The notes below the pieces were generated by a model, which was given only the letters and a program-made list of their open reading frames with translations, was not told the origin of the DNA and searched no databases. This document shows positions 33,380 through 44,794 of a stretch of 64,000 nt of DNA, in pieces (position 1 is the first letter of the stretch; every line of letters begins with the position of its first letter). Source of the stretch: Salvator merianae (lineage: Eukaryota; Chordata; Lepidosauria; Squamata; Teiidae); NCBI GenBank assembly GCA_003586115.2, contig QVOM02000126.1, positions 57,642,943 through 57,706,942 on the forward strand. The letters are read 5' to 3'. The position numbers and the translations under genes are program-made.

Positions 33380-34815
33380 GTACCCTTCTCCTCTTACCTT
33401 CTATCTCCTTACCTTCAAGAATATTAGCCCGGCATTTAATAGGAACCAATCCAGACAAAGTTATATACTTTGCTTAACTGTATTCTCTACAAGATGAGCG
33501 TTAACTCTACTTCTACAATTGAACTTCACCAGCAGAAACGTATCCTTTAACTCACTCCATAAATGTCAAAGTAGAAGCACCTGATAGAAAGTATAGGTAG
33601 TGGATTCAGTTTATGCTTGTGCTCTGCTTGTCAAATAACGAGTATATTTCCAACTTTTTTAGTCCAAATGTTCCTGGAGAACACCTGTACTCCTTCTCTG
33701 TTTTATGTCTGCTGAAAACAGGCCTGGTCAACATCCAAACAGGTAAAATGAAGGATTGTCTTGCTGCCTGTTTGAAAGGCAGCAGTAGGTAGAAAACTGA
33801 CACAAAGCAGGCATCCTGCAGCACCTGATGTATGTCTGTTTCATGTCTGGAGTCTTCATACATTTAGCTTAGGCATCCTTTGGGATCTGCTTCCCTTTTA
33901 TGGTGGGGAGGAAACTTGAAGGACTGCAAGGACAATGTCACAACTGCAGTCTTAAGGATATGCCAAAGAATACACTGTCTTAGGATGCCAAATCCAGATC
34001 AGTCATGAGAGATGAAAAAAGCACAAAGATCCTGAGCCACTGAATAAGACAAAATTTATTAAGTTACAAGTAATGACCTAGATAAAGATGTGAGTTTTTC
34101 CACAGCTATTTTGCTTGGTCTTTGGCTAGATATGTTGCATCAATAGTATTTGCTAGCTATTTCATAAATGATGTCAGCAAATCTTTCTTCTTAAGGTTTG
34201 CATTCTTACTCTAAATATGACTAAAAATGAAACACAAGAGGTTCTAAGATTCACTGAAACAGAAGGCCATTCCTCTTACCATATTGATGTCTTTGCTCAA
34301 GACAACAGTACTGGAGTTGATATCACAACAACGCTGCATGATTCTAGTCAAATTTGAGCCCCTTCATTTCAGGGGAAATTAAGCACTTATATAGACCATG
34401 TCTCCAAAGTGCCAGCAAGGAGTGCTTTAGGGAGGTAACTCTCGTACACTCAATCAGCTTTGGCAAGGAGCTTAATGACTCCACTGCTGTTGCCTTAGTT
34501 CTCAAACTGGTCCACAAACACAGTGCATATCACCATGACAAGGGCCTGGCTCAGTATGTGAGAAGCAGCTCCAAAACTGCTTCTCACATACTGAATATTT
34601 TGTGCCTTGGAGGCATATTGAAGTCCCTCCATTCACTCTCAAGCCCCTTTGGCAGAGGGCGCTATGGAGACAGGCAGACTTCAATGCCCCTCCTATGTGG
34701 TTTGAATAGGCTATAGAGACACAACCATAATCTGATCCTCATTTACCATTTATATACAGGTGTTTGTTGTTGTTGTTTGCTAGCCAGTCTCCAAATTGGA
34801 TTACAGAAGCACAAA
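33380..34815. other. unique sequence, no gene seen
   Basis: The 120-codon plus frame at 34354-34716 shows no recognisable motif. TTGGCAGAGGGCGCTA at about 34650 is a weak CTCF-like word. Confidence 0.35.
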
Positions 34816-34824
34816 AATTGCTTA

Positions 34825-35046
34825 GGGCCCAGTCACAGCTAAATTTTAATCCAGCTTTGGTCCACTTTCAGACTGAGAGAAAACATCAGTGAAGCAATAA
34901 GATGTTTTCTTTCAGCATTATCTAACTCAGAAAATCCACCTTTGGGTTAGATAATATGGAAAGAAAATGATTACTTACTTTGCTGATGTGTTCTTTCAAT
35001 CCAAAGTGGGCTGAAGCTGGATTAAAACTTAGGTGTGACTGGGCCC
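34825..35046. mobile_element. family F fold-back MITE, intact TTA duplication
   Basis: The 222-bp element has left end GGGCCCAGTCACAGCT and right end AGGTGTGACTGGGCCC. TTA is exactly duplicated at 34822-34824 and 35047-35049. The arms pair for almost their whole length: TTTTAATCCAGCTTTGG with GCTGAAGCTGGATTAAAA, and further in AAGATGTTTTCTTTC with GGAAAGAAAATG. It is the cleanest example of the cohort and the only copy of this family recognised here. Confidence 0.9.
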
Positions 35047-35049
35047 TTA

Positions 35050-36770
35050 TTTAATTAAAATATTTATATACTTCTCATTTATAATATAATCTTGAAGCAA
35101 TTTGCAAAATGTTAAGCATAAAAACAGCTAAACTCCTGAATGATATACAAAACAATATTAAAATCAAGGCAGGGGGAGAAAAAAAGACTGGATGAAAAGA
35201 TCGGTGTTCAATAGGTACTGTAAAGAAAAAAAATATAGGCATCCATGCGTAGCAGAGGGGATACTGTTCCAGAGGGTAGGTACCACCCCAAAGAAGATCC
35301 AACTACAGGTTTTTCCAAAGGTATTGTTGATCTTTCAAGTCTGTACTGAGCAAGGGGATCTGCTAAGTAAGTTGGTCTCAAGTTGTTAAGGGCTTTGTAT
35401 TTATTGTTATTGTCATAGCTTGCCCTCCATCGAGTGGTCCCAGGATGGATCACAACAGTCCTAAAAATATATGAATGACAAAGATAAAAATTGAATCTGG
35501 TCCTGTAGCTAACAGGCAACAGTGCAAATGTTTAATTATAGGTATATGTGCATAGTGAAGTACTCCACTAAACAATATGGCTGCCACATTTTGCACTAGT
35601 TGCAAGTTCTGGACAAGACACAAGTTATTACAGAAGAGCTCTGTACACATTTAGCAGCATTCCTACAAGCAGGATTTTTTAAAGGACTAAGGTTAAGTTT
35701 GACTGTGACCAGGTTGGAGCCAATTCAAGGGAAGGAAAAACAACTTCACTGATTTTGATACAATCAGTCAAACATTTGTTGCAGTCATAGACCCATAGAC
35801 TTTAGGAAACATACATTGCTGAAGTAGGTAAAATAATCCAAGATGACGATCCCATAAAACCAGATACAAGAGCAGATCTCTAGGAATCTGCAGAATCTAT
35901 TCAAGCATAAGAATACCTAACAAGTTTAAAGAATTCTAAACTGAATTCATCCCAAATGCTTCTCAAAGCCCATGTTCCAACATGGCATTTAATGAGTTTA
36001 CAGGCTGTCTTCAGTTCCTGCTGGCCTGACATGATCTCGCTTTTCCGTAGTTTTTCCAGACTAAATTGCATTCGGATTGAATGAGTTCTCAAGCTGTTCC
36101 AGATCGCTAACCTGCTTTACTGTGCGATGTGAGAACGCGGAAGGAGAGTATTTGGGAGGGACTGTACTTTGGGGGGGGGGGGCATGCAGAGGGAGGGCTT
36201 CCCATTTCCTGCAGTCCAATGACAGACTTTGTGGGTGGGCAGGAAGCACAGTAGTTCCTTCCACCCCCATTATCCCCCCTTCCCCCTCGTGCCAAGTGAA
36301 TGCATGTTCTGAGATGGCAGCAGGGACATATGGAGGGTAGAGCTTGCCCCCCATGAAGTCAAGATTTGAACATTGGGACTGCAGCCATCACTGACTGCAC
36401 AGGGAGGGGAATTTGGTGAGGGATGGAGGCAGAAAAGTTATGGTTTCCCTATGCCAAGCACGGGAAACATCAGTATGAGAATGAGCAAGTTCGAATTGAG
36501 TCTGTGTTAAAATGCAAATGTGGGAATGATCAGAAGACAAATTCAGTCCTTGTACTTTTCCAAGACGAATAAAATTTATAATGTCAAACTGCACCCAAAG
36601 TGTCTTCTTCCACTGAAGTCACCGCAGCCGTTTGTGTGCTGGGAGAGGCATCTAGCAAGAATAATTTGAAACACTGTACCCCACCCTTTCAAATGGTAAG
36701 AGTTTCATTCATAATGGTTCATGGTGCAGAGATATAGCAATTTCAAATAGGCCCCATCTTTTTGAGACAC
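35050..36770. other. mostly unique sequence, possible old LINE/SINE pieces
   Basis: GATACTGTTCCAGAGGGTAG and GTTAAGGGCTTTGTATTTAT (35260-35405) resemble a common lizard interspersed repeat, but I could not define its limits. A G12 run lies at 36171-36182. No exon is supported. Confidence 0.3.
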
Positions 36771-36778
36771 CTTGTCTT

Positions 36779-37051
36779 TTAGTAATTTGAGATAAAAACA
36801 GGTATGGTCAATGTAATACCAGCATATGAATCCTGCAATAATAATCTGTCTAAGGCAATGTTAGAGTGACCCAGACATTGACTTAATATTGGGTGAAGCA
36901 GCTCCTGGCGGACACCTGCATATAAGTCACACAGCAGAAGTATGTGCTCCACAGATTCCATCTCCCCATTGTTACAGGGGTATAATCTCTCATCTATGGC
37001 AGCTGAACAATTAGTAATCTTGTATACTACATAAAGTAAGCACTGTAACAG
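36779..37051 (-). pseudogene. LINE-type C-terminal zinc-knuckle fragment
   Basis: The minus-strand frame, open from a stop at 37052-37054, carries a cysteine-rich LYPCNNGEMESVEHILLLCD stretch followed by LYAGVRQELLHPIL. The C...C...H...C spacing with E-x-x-x-H-x-L-x-x-C-x-x-Y-x-x-x-R is typical of the zinc-binding region after the reverse transcriptase in several LINE clades. The clade cannot be decided from this piece, and the upstream polymerase is missing. Confidence 0.6.
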
Positions 37052-37398
37052 CTATGCTTGAAGTCCTTTATTATATAAGAGACATCTAAAAGTTTGATAA
37101 ATACTTCACTTTGGTGGGCCATGACACCAGGTCTGTATATAGGAAGCTTCTAAAGAGAATTAGTTTGGGTGATGGCAAACTAATTAAATGATTAAAGAGA
37201 TAAATTCAAAGAATTGTAATTAAACTGAGAACAGAACAGATTATGGCAGCTGGTAGCCCTAACATAAACCATCATTTGCCTTAATAAACATGTCAAAGGT
37301 CAGGAATGGTGAAAGTTGTAGTCCCTGAAAATCTGCAAGGCATCATACTGGATACCCTTGAACTGCTAATGCATGTTGATATTCATATTGCTCTCTAA

Positions 37399-37965
37399 GG
37401 CCTTTTACACACATACTATTGGTGTGGTCCAGGGGGAGGGGTCTAAGGGGTCTGGTTTCTGCATGTTATCATGGCATAGCACAGGACCCACCCTTCCTGG
37501 AATGCTTCATCCACATTGGATGAAGCATAAATTGGTATAGAATGCTCAAAATGGCACCCTATCCCACTCTACTGGTAGACCTCAACATCAAACTCTACTG
37601 GTGTGCTACTTATCTTGTCCTGGAACAATGGGCCATGTGTGGAAGGCACACAACCCTCTCTTCTGAGATACAAAGGGCCCAACTTGGTGGTGCAGCAGGT
37701 ACTTCTCTGAAATGGATCTCCTGGGAGCTCCAAAGACCAGGAAGCTTCACTCCTGCCTTTGTAGACTCCAACACTGGCTCCAAAGCTGGCACAGATTTTG
37801 GAGACAGCAACGGGGGCTGTCTCAGGATGGGTCATCCCAATGCCACACCAATGACAGCCCATCTCAGCCTGGGATGGCTCCCATATCCCAAGCCAGGACA
37901 TCCCACCTTGGCCTGTAATACCAACAGGAAGTATAGAATTGGTCCAAGACTGCACGAGTGTCCAT
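37399..37965. mobile_element. family H element, right end lost
   Basis: TAA (37396-37398) precedes GGCCTTTTACACACATACTA. The interior shares H words with the 39.4 kb copy: CCTGGAACAATGGGCCATG, GACTCCAACACTGGC, and the CTACTGGTAGACCTCAACAT block that parallels GGCTGTAGACCTCAATGTT at 15302. Overlapping frames of 128 and 153 codons on both strands are chance products of GC content. Confidence 0.55.
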
Positions 37966-37969
37966 ACAC

Positions 37970-39395
37970 GTTTTTTCTTCCATTATCCTGCTTGATTTCT
38001 TAGCAGTGGTGGTAGTAATGAATTGGGAATAGACATTAATATTTCTTACATACAGAAGATTTATTATTGGGGGAAACATTACTTGGGTTGAAAATCATTG
38101 CTCTCCCTTATCATTCAGTTCTTTGCAAGGTTTTCTCTGGAAGATGCAGGTCAATACTACTTGTGATGATACCAGTTATGTCAACCCATTTGCTTTTATT
38201 TTAAACATCAAAGAGATACTTGATGCAAAGCGGGCTTGAGTTTCTCAAACACATGTGTAAATCAAACTAGTTTTCACCCCATCATGACTTTATACACTAA
38301 ATCAACATAGTAAACGCAGATGTATGTTTGTTTTGTTCTTGGCCTTTTACTTATAAATTTTAAACGTTTAAAAATGGAGCTTCATTATTACACACAACTC
38401 TTGCTAAAGTTATTATTCAAAGTACATAGTTTTACAATATGAATGATCATTCTATTGTTCTTGCCGAAAGCTTGTTATGAAGTCCAGAATTTTTACAAAC
38501 TTGAATTAATTTAATATTTGGCAAAGAATTTCACTTGAAGAACGAATCAGCTTAAGAATGTTTGTGACTATGGATCTTTGCCTCACCCCACAAAAAAAAT
38601 TACAAACCGGATGGCAACCTAATTATTCTGGCTGAGATGTATCAATATCAGCATATTTCCGCTGCATTGAAATGATCACATCCATATTACATAATGTGAA
38701 TGATCTCATTATCAGGTTAATCAGGGGTTCTTGGAAGGGATCTTAAGAAGTACCTGGCTCATAGAGGCATCTAAAATCCACAGATTACAGTTTCTGAAGT
38801 CATTCCAAAGATTTGCAGAAGATGGCTCCTGAACAATTTAGTTGAGATGAAGGCCTAAATAACCCAATTGTAATAGATATTTTGTTATGAGTCACGTTAA
38901 GCCACAACCTGACCAACTCTTCTCATTAGTAAGGCATGCGATTTTCTAGTGAGATCTACCTTCTTGTTTAGGAATGGCAATGTGCATCTTCTGAAAGATG
39001 TCATGCATGCCAAAGAAAACCAGAAGCCAAGGTTCTGAAGTACCGTAAATCTTGCTGGATCAGGTTCAGGTATATATAGGCCTTTGCATCTCATAAATAC
39101 TGTTGTTTTTGAGTAGTCTGTATTCCTGTTTTAGAAATACAGAAGACTTCAAGTAACTCTAACTTAATACTGTCAAAGCAGGGCAACAGTGGTGGGTTGA
39201 GATTCTGTTGGGGAGCCTCACTTTGGTCTCTTTTAATTGCATTTTGAGTCATTTGGTAACTTACACATACATCTTTAGAGACTCTGCCTTCACTTTCACT
39301 GTCTCCTGCTTTTGATTTATAGACTGATGAAACTGTAATTATATAATTAGTGATTTAGTTAACAAACTGCAGCCAAGTTTGGCTCATCAACTTGG
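37970..39395. other. AT-rich unique block, possibly constrained
   Basis: No repeat was recognised between 38.1 and 39.3 kb, the longest element-free AT-rich stretch in the right half. Conservation is untested. Confidence 0.3.
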
Positions 39396-39399
39396 TTCA

Positions 39400-39835
39400 G
39401 GGCCATTTCTACTCTCCTTTCCACTATGCCAGGTCAGAGTGGAAGGCTCTGGTCCAGGATAGGCAATCTGTACCAAGCTGGGACAGATTACTTCTGTCAT
39501 GGAACAAGGCTGTCCACATTGGAATGGCCTGTTCTGTGCCAGCTCCTATGCTGACTCCAATGCTCATGTCAGCCAAATTGCTCCCCCGTAATTTACCAGA
39601 CTACAGAAGTGTGCTGTCTGCGTGTTTCCATGGTCCAGTATATCACTCCTAGTACAACAGTTGACCTTGAAAAAGAGGTCTACTGATAGGCCAGACCAGG
39701 ATGTCATTTTGGGTACTCTAGGCTCTGTCCTGTGCAGACACAGTGCACTAGAAGGAGATGGGGCTTCCCTTATATTGCCTCAGTGTGTGGAAGGAAAGCC
39801 TGTAGATCGCTTCTAGTGCCAAGTGCAGAAAAGCC
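39400..39835. mobile_element. family H element
   Basis: The left end GGGCCATTTCTACTCTCC and right end CCAAGTGCAGAAAAGCC are flanked by TCA and CTA, both one base from TTA/TAA types. The interior has ACCAAGCTGGGACAG (39474), GGCCTGTTCTGTGCCAGC, and CATGGTCCAGTATATCAC (39630), matching the 15.0 kb copy in the same order. Confidence 0.65.
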
Positions 39836-39929
39836 CTAGTTCTGTAGGGTCTCCAGTAATTAATCTTGCTTATAGGGTGATAAGGCCGAGAAAAGAAGCA
39901 AGCAAAGCAATTTGTGTGCAATTTTCAGA

Positions 39930-40030
39930 TTTATTTATTTATTTATTAAAACATTTATATCCCACCCTTCACTATATGGTTCCAGGGCAGGTTTCAATTA
40001 ATAAAAACATTTAAAATGCAATACAATAAA
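39930..40030 (-). mobile_element. L2-like 3' tail
   Basis: ATTTATTTATTTATTAAAAC, then TTTATATCCCACCCTTCAC and GGTTCCAGGGCAGGTTTCAA. Reverse orientation of the tail at 40570. Confidence 0.6.
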
Positions 40031-40329
40031 ATAAAACTACAATCCTTCCCCACCTGCTGCTCCCAAACCCAAAACTATCCTCCCATTATTATGTGGATGA
40101 GAATAGGTGTATTTACATCCACAACTATGCACATAATTCTAAGAATTTAAAACAAATTCTCAGGTTCCTATAATGTGATGAAGTAACCTTCATGTCTGCT
40201 TAGTCCTCTCTTTATTTCTGTATTCTCCCTTGTTACAGCTTTTTATTTGACTCCTTCCTGAATAGCTGTAAGTATCCTCATTGCTAAGTTTAGATTGATG
40301 ATTCTACAAGAGGAAACACAGATATGGTA

Positions 40330-40632
40330 TGAGGGGTGGTGACAAATGAGAGGGACTTTTCTGTGGTGTCCCCCAGGCTTTGGAACAACCTACCACTAGA
40401 GGTATGCCAGGTGCCAACACTATATGGTGTATAGTGCCTGGTTAAAACATACCTTATCACTCAGGTCTTCAATGTCCAGCTTCCTCTGAATGTTGTCCTG
40501 CTAGGGCTGGATGGTTGTATTTTAAGTATGTTTTACTTACTTCATTTTTATTGTTTTTATTAAAAGTTGTGACTCACCCTGGGACCTTATGGTGAAAGGC
40601 AGGATATAAATATTTGAAATAAATAAATCTTA
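40330..40632 (+). mobile_element. L2-like LINE 3' end with coding remnant
   Basis: The coding remnant near 40346-40400 reads like RDFSVVSPRLWNNLPLEVC with a stop or frameshift. It is followed by GTTGTATTTTAAGTATG, GTGACTCACCCTGGGACC, AAAGGCAGGATATAAATA and (AAAT)n. Together with 6015-6330 it defines one L2-like subfamily. Confidence 0.7.
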
Positions 40633-40869
40633 TCAATTCCAGCCAGTATGCCAATGGTAGCAGATGGAACTGATGGAACTTCTAGTCTAAAACATCTATA
40701 GAGTACCAGGCCTGCAAAGGCTGTTCTGTGCTCTGATTAATACTTTGTAAAGTTTTAAAATCAATGTAACGAAGTGGAAAATTACGCACGTTATTAACTG
40801 GTTCAAATTAATCGTTCTAAATATTGTGCAACCTAGACTGCGAGAGGAAAATTCTGGATCTTGTTGGGA

Positions 40870-41288
40870 TCACCTCGCACTGTTCCTGCCAAACGGCAGG
40901 GCAAAATTACAGGGCAAGTGTGGGCAGTTGTTTGCTACCGTGATGGCAAGGCGAGTACTTCTGGGTATTTCAGTGGTGTTCAATAGCCAGAAGGGCACAA
41001 TTTTCACCCTCCGCTCATGTGTAGCAGTCACTTTCAGCCAGTTATGTCCCTGCACATGCATGGGGGTCATTTTCTTTGAGGCCCATGCCAAAAGCAAGCA
41101 TCTAGGCAAGGTAAGTCATATCGCTCTTCCAGGAAAATCAGGGGAAAAGTTTTTTTTTCCCAAAATAGCAATACTGTGCAATTTCACCCCTATATCCAGG
41201 GCTATGTCGGGATTGTTGTGGATATGTGTGGGAATTCCAACATAGCCCTGCAGTAATCCCACATTTTAAGCCTTGTCTGGATGCAGCC
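40870..41288 (-). mobile_element. family B element (PIF/Harbinger-like)
   Basis: The right end TTGTCTGGATGCAGCC at 41273-41288 is the family terminus. The interior GGCAGGGCAAAATTACAGGG (40902) is the reverse complement of the TGCCCTGTGATTTTGCACTG block at 50016 in the plus-oriented copy. The frame 40826-41245 (139 codons) lies inside the element and is not a gene. The left boundary is approximate. Confidence 0.65.
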
Positions 41289-41294
41289 CTTGTA

Positions 41295-42475
41295 GGGATC
41301 ATATTTCTCATGTTTTTCCTTAGTTTACCAGGATTCCATTCTGTTGCTTAAATATTCTTGTGTGTAAAAGACTAAATGAGATTTGCAGTCTGTGGCACCT
41401 CATTGTGCAGTCACTAAAGCCATATCTGCATAAAAACTTTTCCCTGAGTCAGTAATACGAAACAGGAACGATTGGTGAAAAGCACTTAAATAAATGCTGA
41501 TTAATACTGGTTTGGTGCCACTTTTTAATTATTCCCTGATAGCATTTGTTGGCTATATTAATCAAACTCAATGTCTGCAAGGCTTTTTGTAGTATTGAAC
41601 CTGAAGTAGCTGTCCAGATACCACAAAATCAGAATTATCCCTGATTGCAAGTCTAAACAGAAACAGCTTGCAATTGTAAGATGAAATTTCAATTATTGCC
41701 TCTACATCCTTACATCTTTAGTTGTGACATTCCTGAAATACCTTACCCAAGTGTTAATATCCAGGGAATATGTTCGTACCACAAAAGCAATTACATTTGG
41801 AATTACAGAATGGCAATAAATGAGAGGAAATGACTGTCATCATGAAAGCTGCCATGAAACTCAAAAGGAACTGCAACAGATCCAGCAAGTCTGTGTTTGA
41901 TAGTTATCAGTCCTGTGCACCTAAATATCAAGAATTCCTGCAGGCCTGTATTTCTACTCACACAAAAATGTATTATTTTGAGTTGATGTAAATGCACAGA
42001 AGAGGAAAGAAAAGAGCTTTGAAAGACTGAGTTAGACCTGATGCATATGGTGCTCCTTTATATGTTTTTGCTTGGCCTTACTTGTTTTGTTCAGTGAGCT
42101 CAGCATGTTGTGGCTGCAGAGAACAGCTTGCATACTATACTTTGGTTTGCAGTCCATCTCAGCTCACGAGGAAGCAAAACATTCACAAGATCCAAAAGCC
42201 CAATGTAAATATGGCTTTTGGCCCATCACAATAAACTACCCTAAATGTGGTTTTCAGATCGGTTCAACACATGGGGGTAAGTGTATGTGATCAGTTTGGC
42301 ACAACTCTGAGAGGAGCAAAGACTCTGTGTGTGTGGATGAATGCCTTTGTCCCATGTGGCCTCCATATGTTGAACTGTACCATGTGTAACTTCTTCAAGG
42401 AGATCCATTATTTTAGAAACTCCCAGTTACGACAAAGCTTGAGAGACCCAAAGATGTGAGGACCCAGAGTAGCTT
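41295..42475. other. unique AT-rich sequence
   Basis: No repeat or exon was recognised. Confidence 0.35.
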
Positions 42476-42480
42476 ACATA

Positions 42481-42660
42481 GGCTCTTTTGTCACTGGGTC
42501 TTACTCAAGAATATATTGTAGAATAGGAGCTTGTCTTCCACATGCTAGTTCAGACTATGGCAGGCCCCAGATGGGGCCTGCCATAGTCTGCACTAGGATA
42601 AGGATGGCAAGTCTTTATTCATGGATATAGTTTGGAATAACAGTCAGTGCAGAAAGGGCC
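42481..42660. mobile_element. family A fold-back MITE
   Basis: The 180-bp element has left end GGCTCTTTTGTCACTGG, right end CAGTGCAGAAAGGGCC, and flanks ATA and CTA. The centre is a strong palindrome: GACTATGGCAGGCCCCAGA meets TGGGGCCTGCCATAGTC, and CTAGTTCAGACTATGG pairs with CCATAGTCTGCACTAG. Confidence 0.8.
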
Positions 42661-42939
42661 CTAGACCAAGCCAGCAAATTGGAACTTTGTTTTTTGATAT
42701 CACATACATATTGTGAGTCTTGCTCCTCTAAGAAAGCCTAAGATTTGTCCAAATAATCCACCTAAGAAATTTCTCCTTACCTGTATCATGTGCAGCACAT
42801 CTATAAACAAAGTGGGGCAAATGAGAGGATCCAGCGAGAAGCCTCCTTTTGACCCCCTCAGTCAAAATTGTGTGAATCAGACCAGAGGAAGGCTTCCAAT
42901 GCTTCTGCCATCCTTGTGTGCAGACTGCTGTGTTCCTTG

Positions 42940-43120
42940 TTGTTTTTGTTGTTGGGCATCACCAAGTTGTGGCCAACTCCTGGTTGACTGCACATGCAGT
43001 TTTGTTGGCAGAGATACAGAAGTGGTTTGCCATTGCCTACTTCCACAGAAAGCTAGGGATCGACCCGGCAACCCTCTGTCTTCCAGGCTGCTTGCATTAC
43101 CACTGAGCTACAGACACTCT
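42940..43120 (-). mobile_element. Sauria-type SINE (tRNA head, BovB-like tail)
   Basis: On the minus strand the head reads GTGTCTGTAGCTCAGTGG then TAATGC, a tRNA A box (43094-43110). A B box GGTCGATCCC (43057-43066) follows, then GTTTGCCATTGC reversed, and a tail related to BovB (read forward: GGGCATCACCAAGTTGTGGC, CAACTCCTGG). Sauria SINEs have this composite structure and are mobilised by BovB, and a BovB fragment lies at 33.25 kb. The forward end has TTGTTGTTTTTGTTGTTG, the repeat-type tail. Confidence 0.78.
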
Positions 43121-43708
43121 GTGGTCCTTAGCTCATCCAAAACAGCTCCTCATAACATTCAACCTATACAGATGTTACATAGGAATAGGGCTCTATCTGT
43201 TTTGATTTCTCTGTTTTTTTCTATTCATAAGTTCAGTTTCCTTCAGTTTCATTGGGGAAACTCTGAGTTGGTCACTAGAAGCAATAACAATATCTTCTTT
43301 CTGTATATTTCTTGACACTGATTGTGAGACCGATGGACCTTGGGAATAATGTACTGTCTTCAACCTCTTTGCTTCCTCTCTCTTTCCTTCAATATATAAT
43401 TAGGACACAGGCTTTGCTATCTGTGTACTTCTCAGTTGGTGCTTATGTTTGCTATTTGAAAACCTAGATATCAGTCTCTAGACAGTTTTCAGTGCCTTAA
43501 GTCTACCACCACATGCAGTTGGTTCACAGTAGCTGCTTCCACATTATGCATGCAACGTGGAGGCTAGTGTTCACCAGATCACTCAGTCCAGACCAACACC
43601 AGAGCAGTGGACAGTGGCACATGCCAGGAATCATATGTTCCACTGTGGCTCTCTCCCAGCCTTTCACTGGAGACTGGGAATGCAAGTTCACTGACCTCTG
43701 AAGTTTAT

Positions 43709-43806
43709 ATTACATTACATTACATTATTTATTTAAGACATTTATATATCACTTTTCATTTTAAAAAGAATCTCAAAGTGCTCTACAGGAGACATTAAAA
43801 ACTATA
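43709..43806 (-). mobile_element. LINE tail with (TTACA)n and possible L2-like origin
   Basis: TTACATTACATTACATTATT (pentamer run), then TATTTAAGACATTTATATATC and AATCTCAAAGTGCTCTACAG. The layout is that of reversed LINE/SINE 3' tails, but the family is uncertain. Confidence 0.4.
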
Positions 43807-44367
43807 GTAAAACATGCAAATCATCATCATCAAATCATCATCTCATCACCAGTGAGAAGGCCAGACTGCATGTCATCATAAGATGTCATAAGTGAAGGCC
43901 AAGGGAATTACTGTGGTATGCCAAAAATGGCCCATTTCTGGAGCCATTTGTGGGAGGCCAATGAAATGGTGCCAGGTTTTGAGCACTGCCTTGACTGGTC
44001 CAGCTGTCCACATAGTAACAACTGACGTGGTTCATTGTGGAAATGCTCATGAGGCCACTTTCAAGTGCTCTCCTGTTACCATGCTTCCTGGTGCTATTTT
44101 CACTCTAGGAACCAGTCCAGCAGTTGGCCAGCATCGTGCAGATGGAGTGATCCTGAATGTGGAATGCTGCAGCCTTTGGATGCAATTAGCACATTCCCCA
44201 GGAACTGTGTGGAAGCTGCCTGTGTGACCTTGCAGGATAGCTTAAAATCCTATGGTTTCCATATAGTGTGATTTAGTAAACAAAACAAACAGCAACAAAA
44301 AGCCCTGTCCACATAAAAATGTAACAGCAGGTTTGTACTTACCTGGAAGACAAGAAGGGAAATCTAT

Positions 44368-44790
44368 GGGCGTTTTTGCAGTTGCTGCCCAGTGAGCATG
44401 CAGATGTTTACTAGACAAGCACATCTGTGCTTTGCGGTGGTCCACGTGATTGGGATCAGTCTACAGCTGCTCCCGATGATGCCTAAATTGTGCTCCACAA
44501 CTTGACTGGGAGCAGCTAGTCTGCTGCTGATAAGGTGCATTTGCACCCACTTCCAGGTGTGAACACATGGTCATGTGACATGCCGCAGCTGCACCAGTGC
44601 AATCCATGATAAGGATGGTTACCATGGCAGCAGCTGGACACTTCCTGGCCACTGTCATGATGACGATCAAGAGCATCTTGCTGGTGTTCTGTTTTAGAGC
44701 CCTGCAGTGTGGACGGTGTCCATGCTATGGGGTCCTTTTCACCTTAGGACAGGATAATTATCCTGTTTTAAGGTGCCAAGTGCAAACACC
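44368..44790. mobile_element. family C element
   Basis: The left end GGGCGTTTTTGCAGTTG and right end CCAAGTGCAAACACC have weakly preserved flanks. The interior order TACAGCTGCTCCCGATGATG, GTGCTCCACAAC, AAGGTGCATTTGCACCCACT, CACTTCCTGGCCACTGTCAT and GTGGACGGTGTCCATGC is matched by the 61141 copy. Confidence 0.72.
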
Positions 44791-44794
44791 TTCA

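Noticed and set aside
34648..34665. Second CTCF site (TTGGCAGAGGGCGCTA)
   Set aside because: Three of the twelve core positions mismatch the consensus.
37542..38003. 153-codon plus frame overlapping a 128-codon minus frame
   Set aside because: Both lie within a family H element with mutually incompatible reading, and no motif is seen.
40826..41245. 139-codon frame as a gene or transposase piece
   Set aside because: It lies inside a family B element, and neither DDE-type motifs nor homology to a known protein are visible.
43057..43110. Functional tRNA gene from A- and B-box matches
   Set aside because: The boxes belong to the head of a SINE; no intact cloverleaf acceptor stem or terminator is seen.
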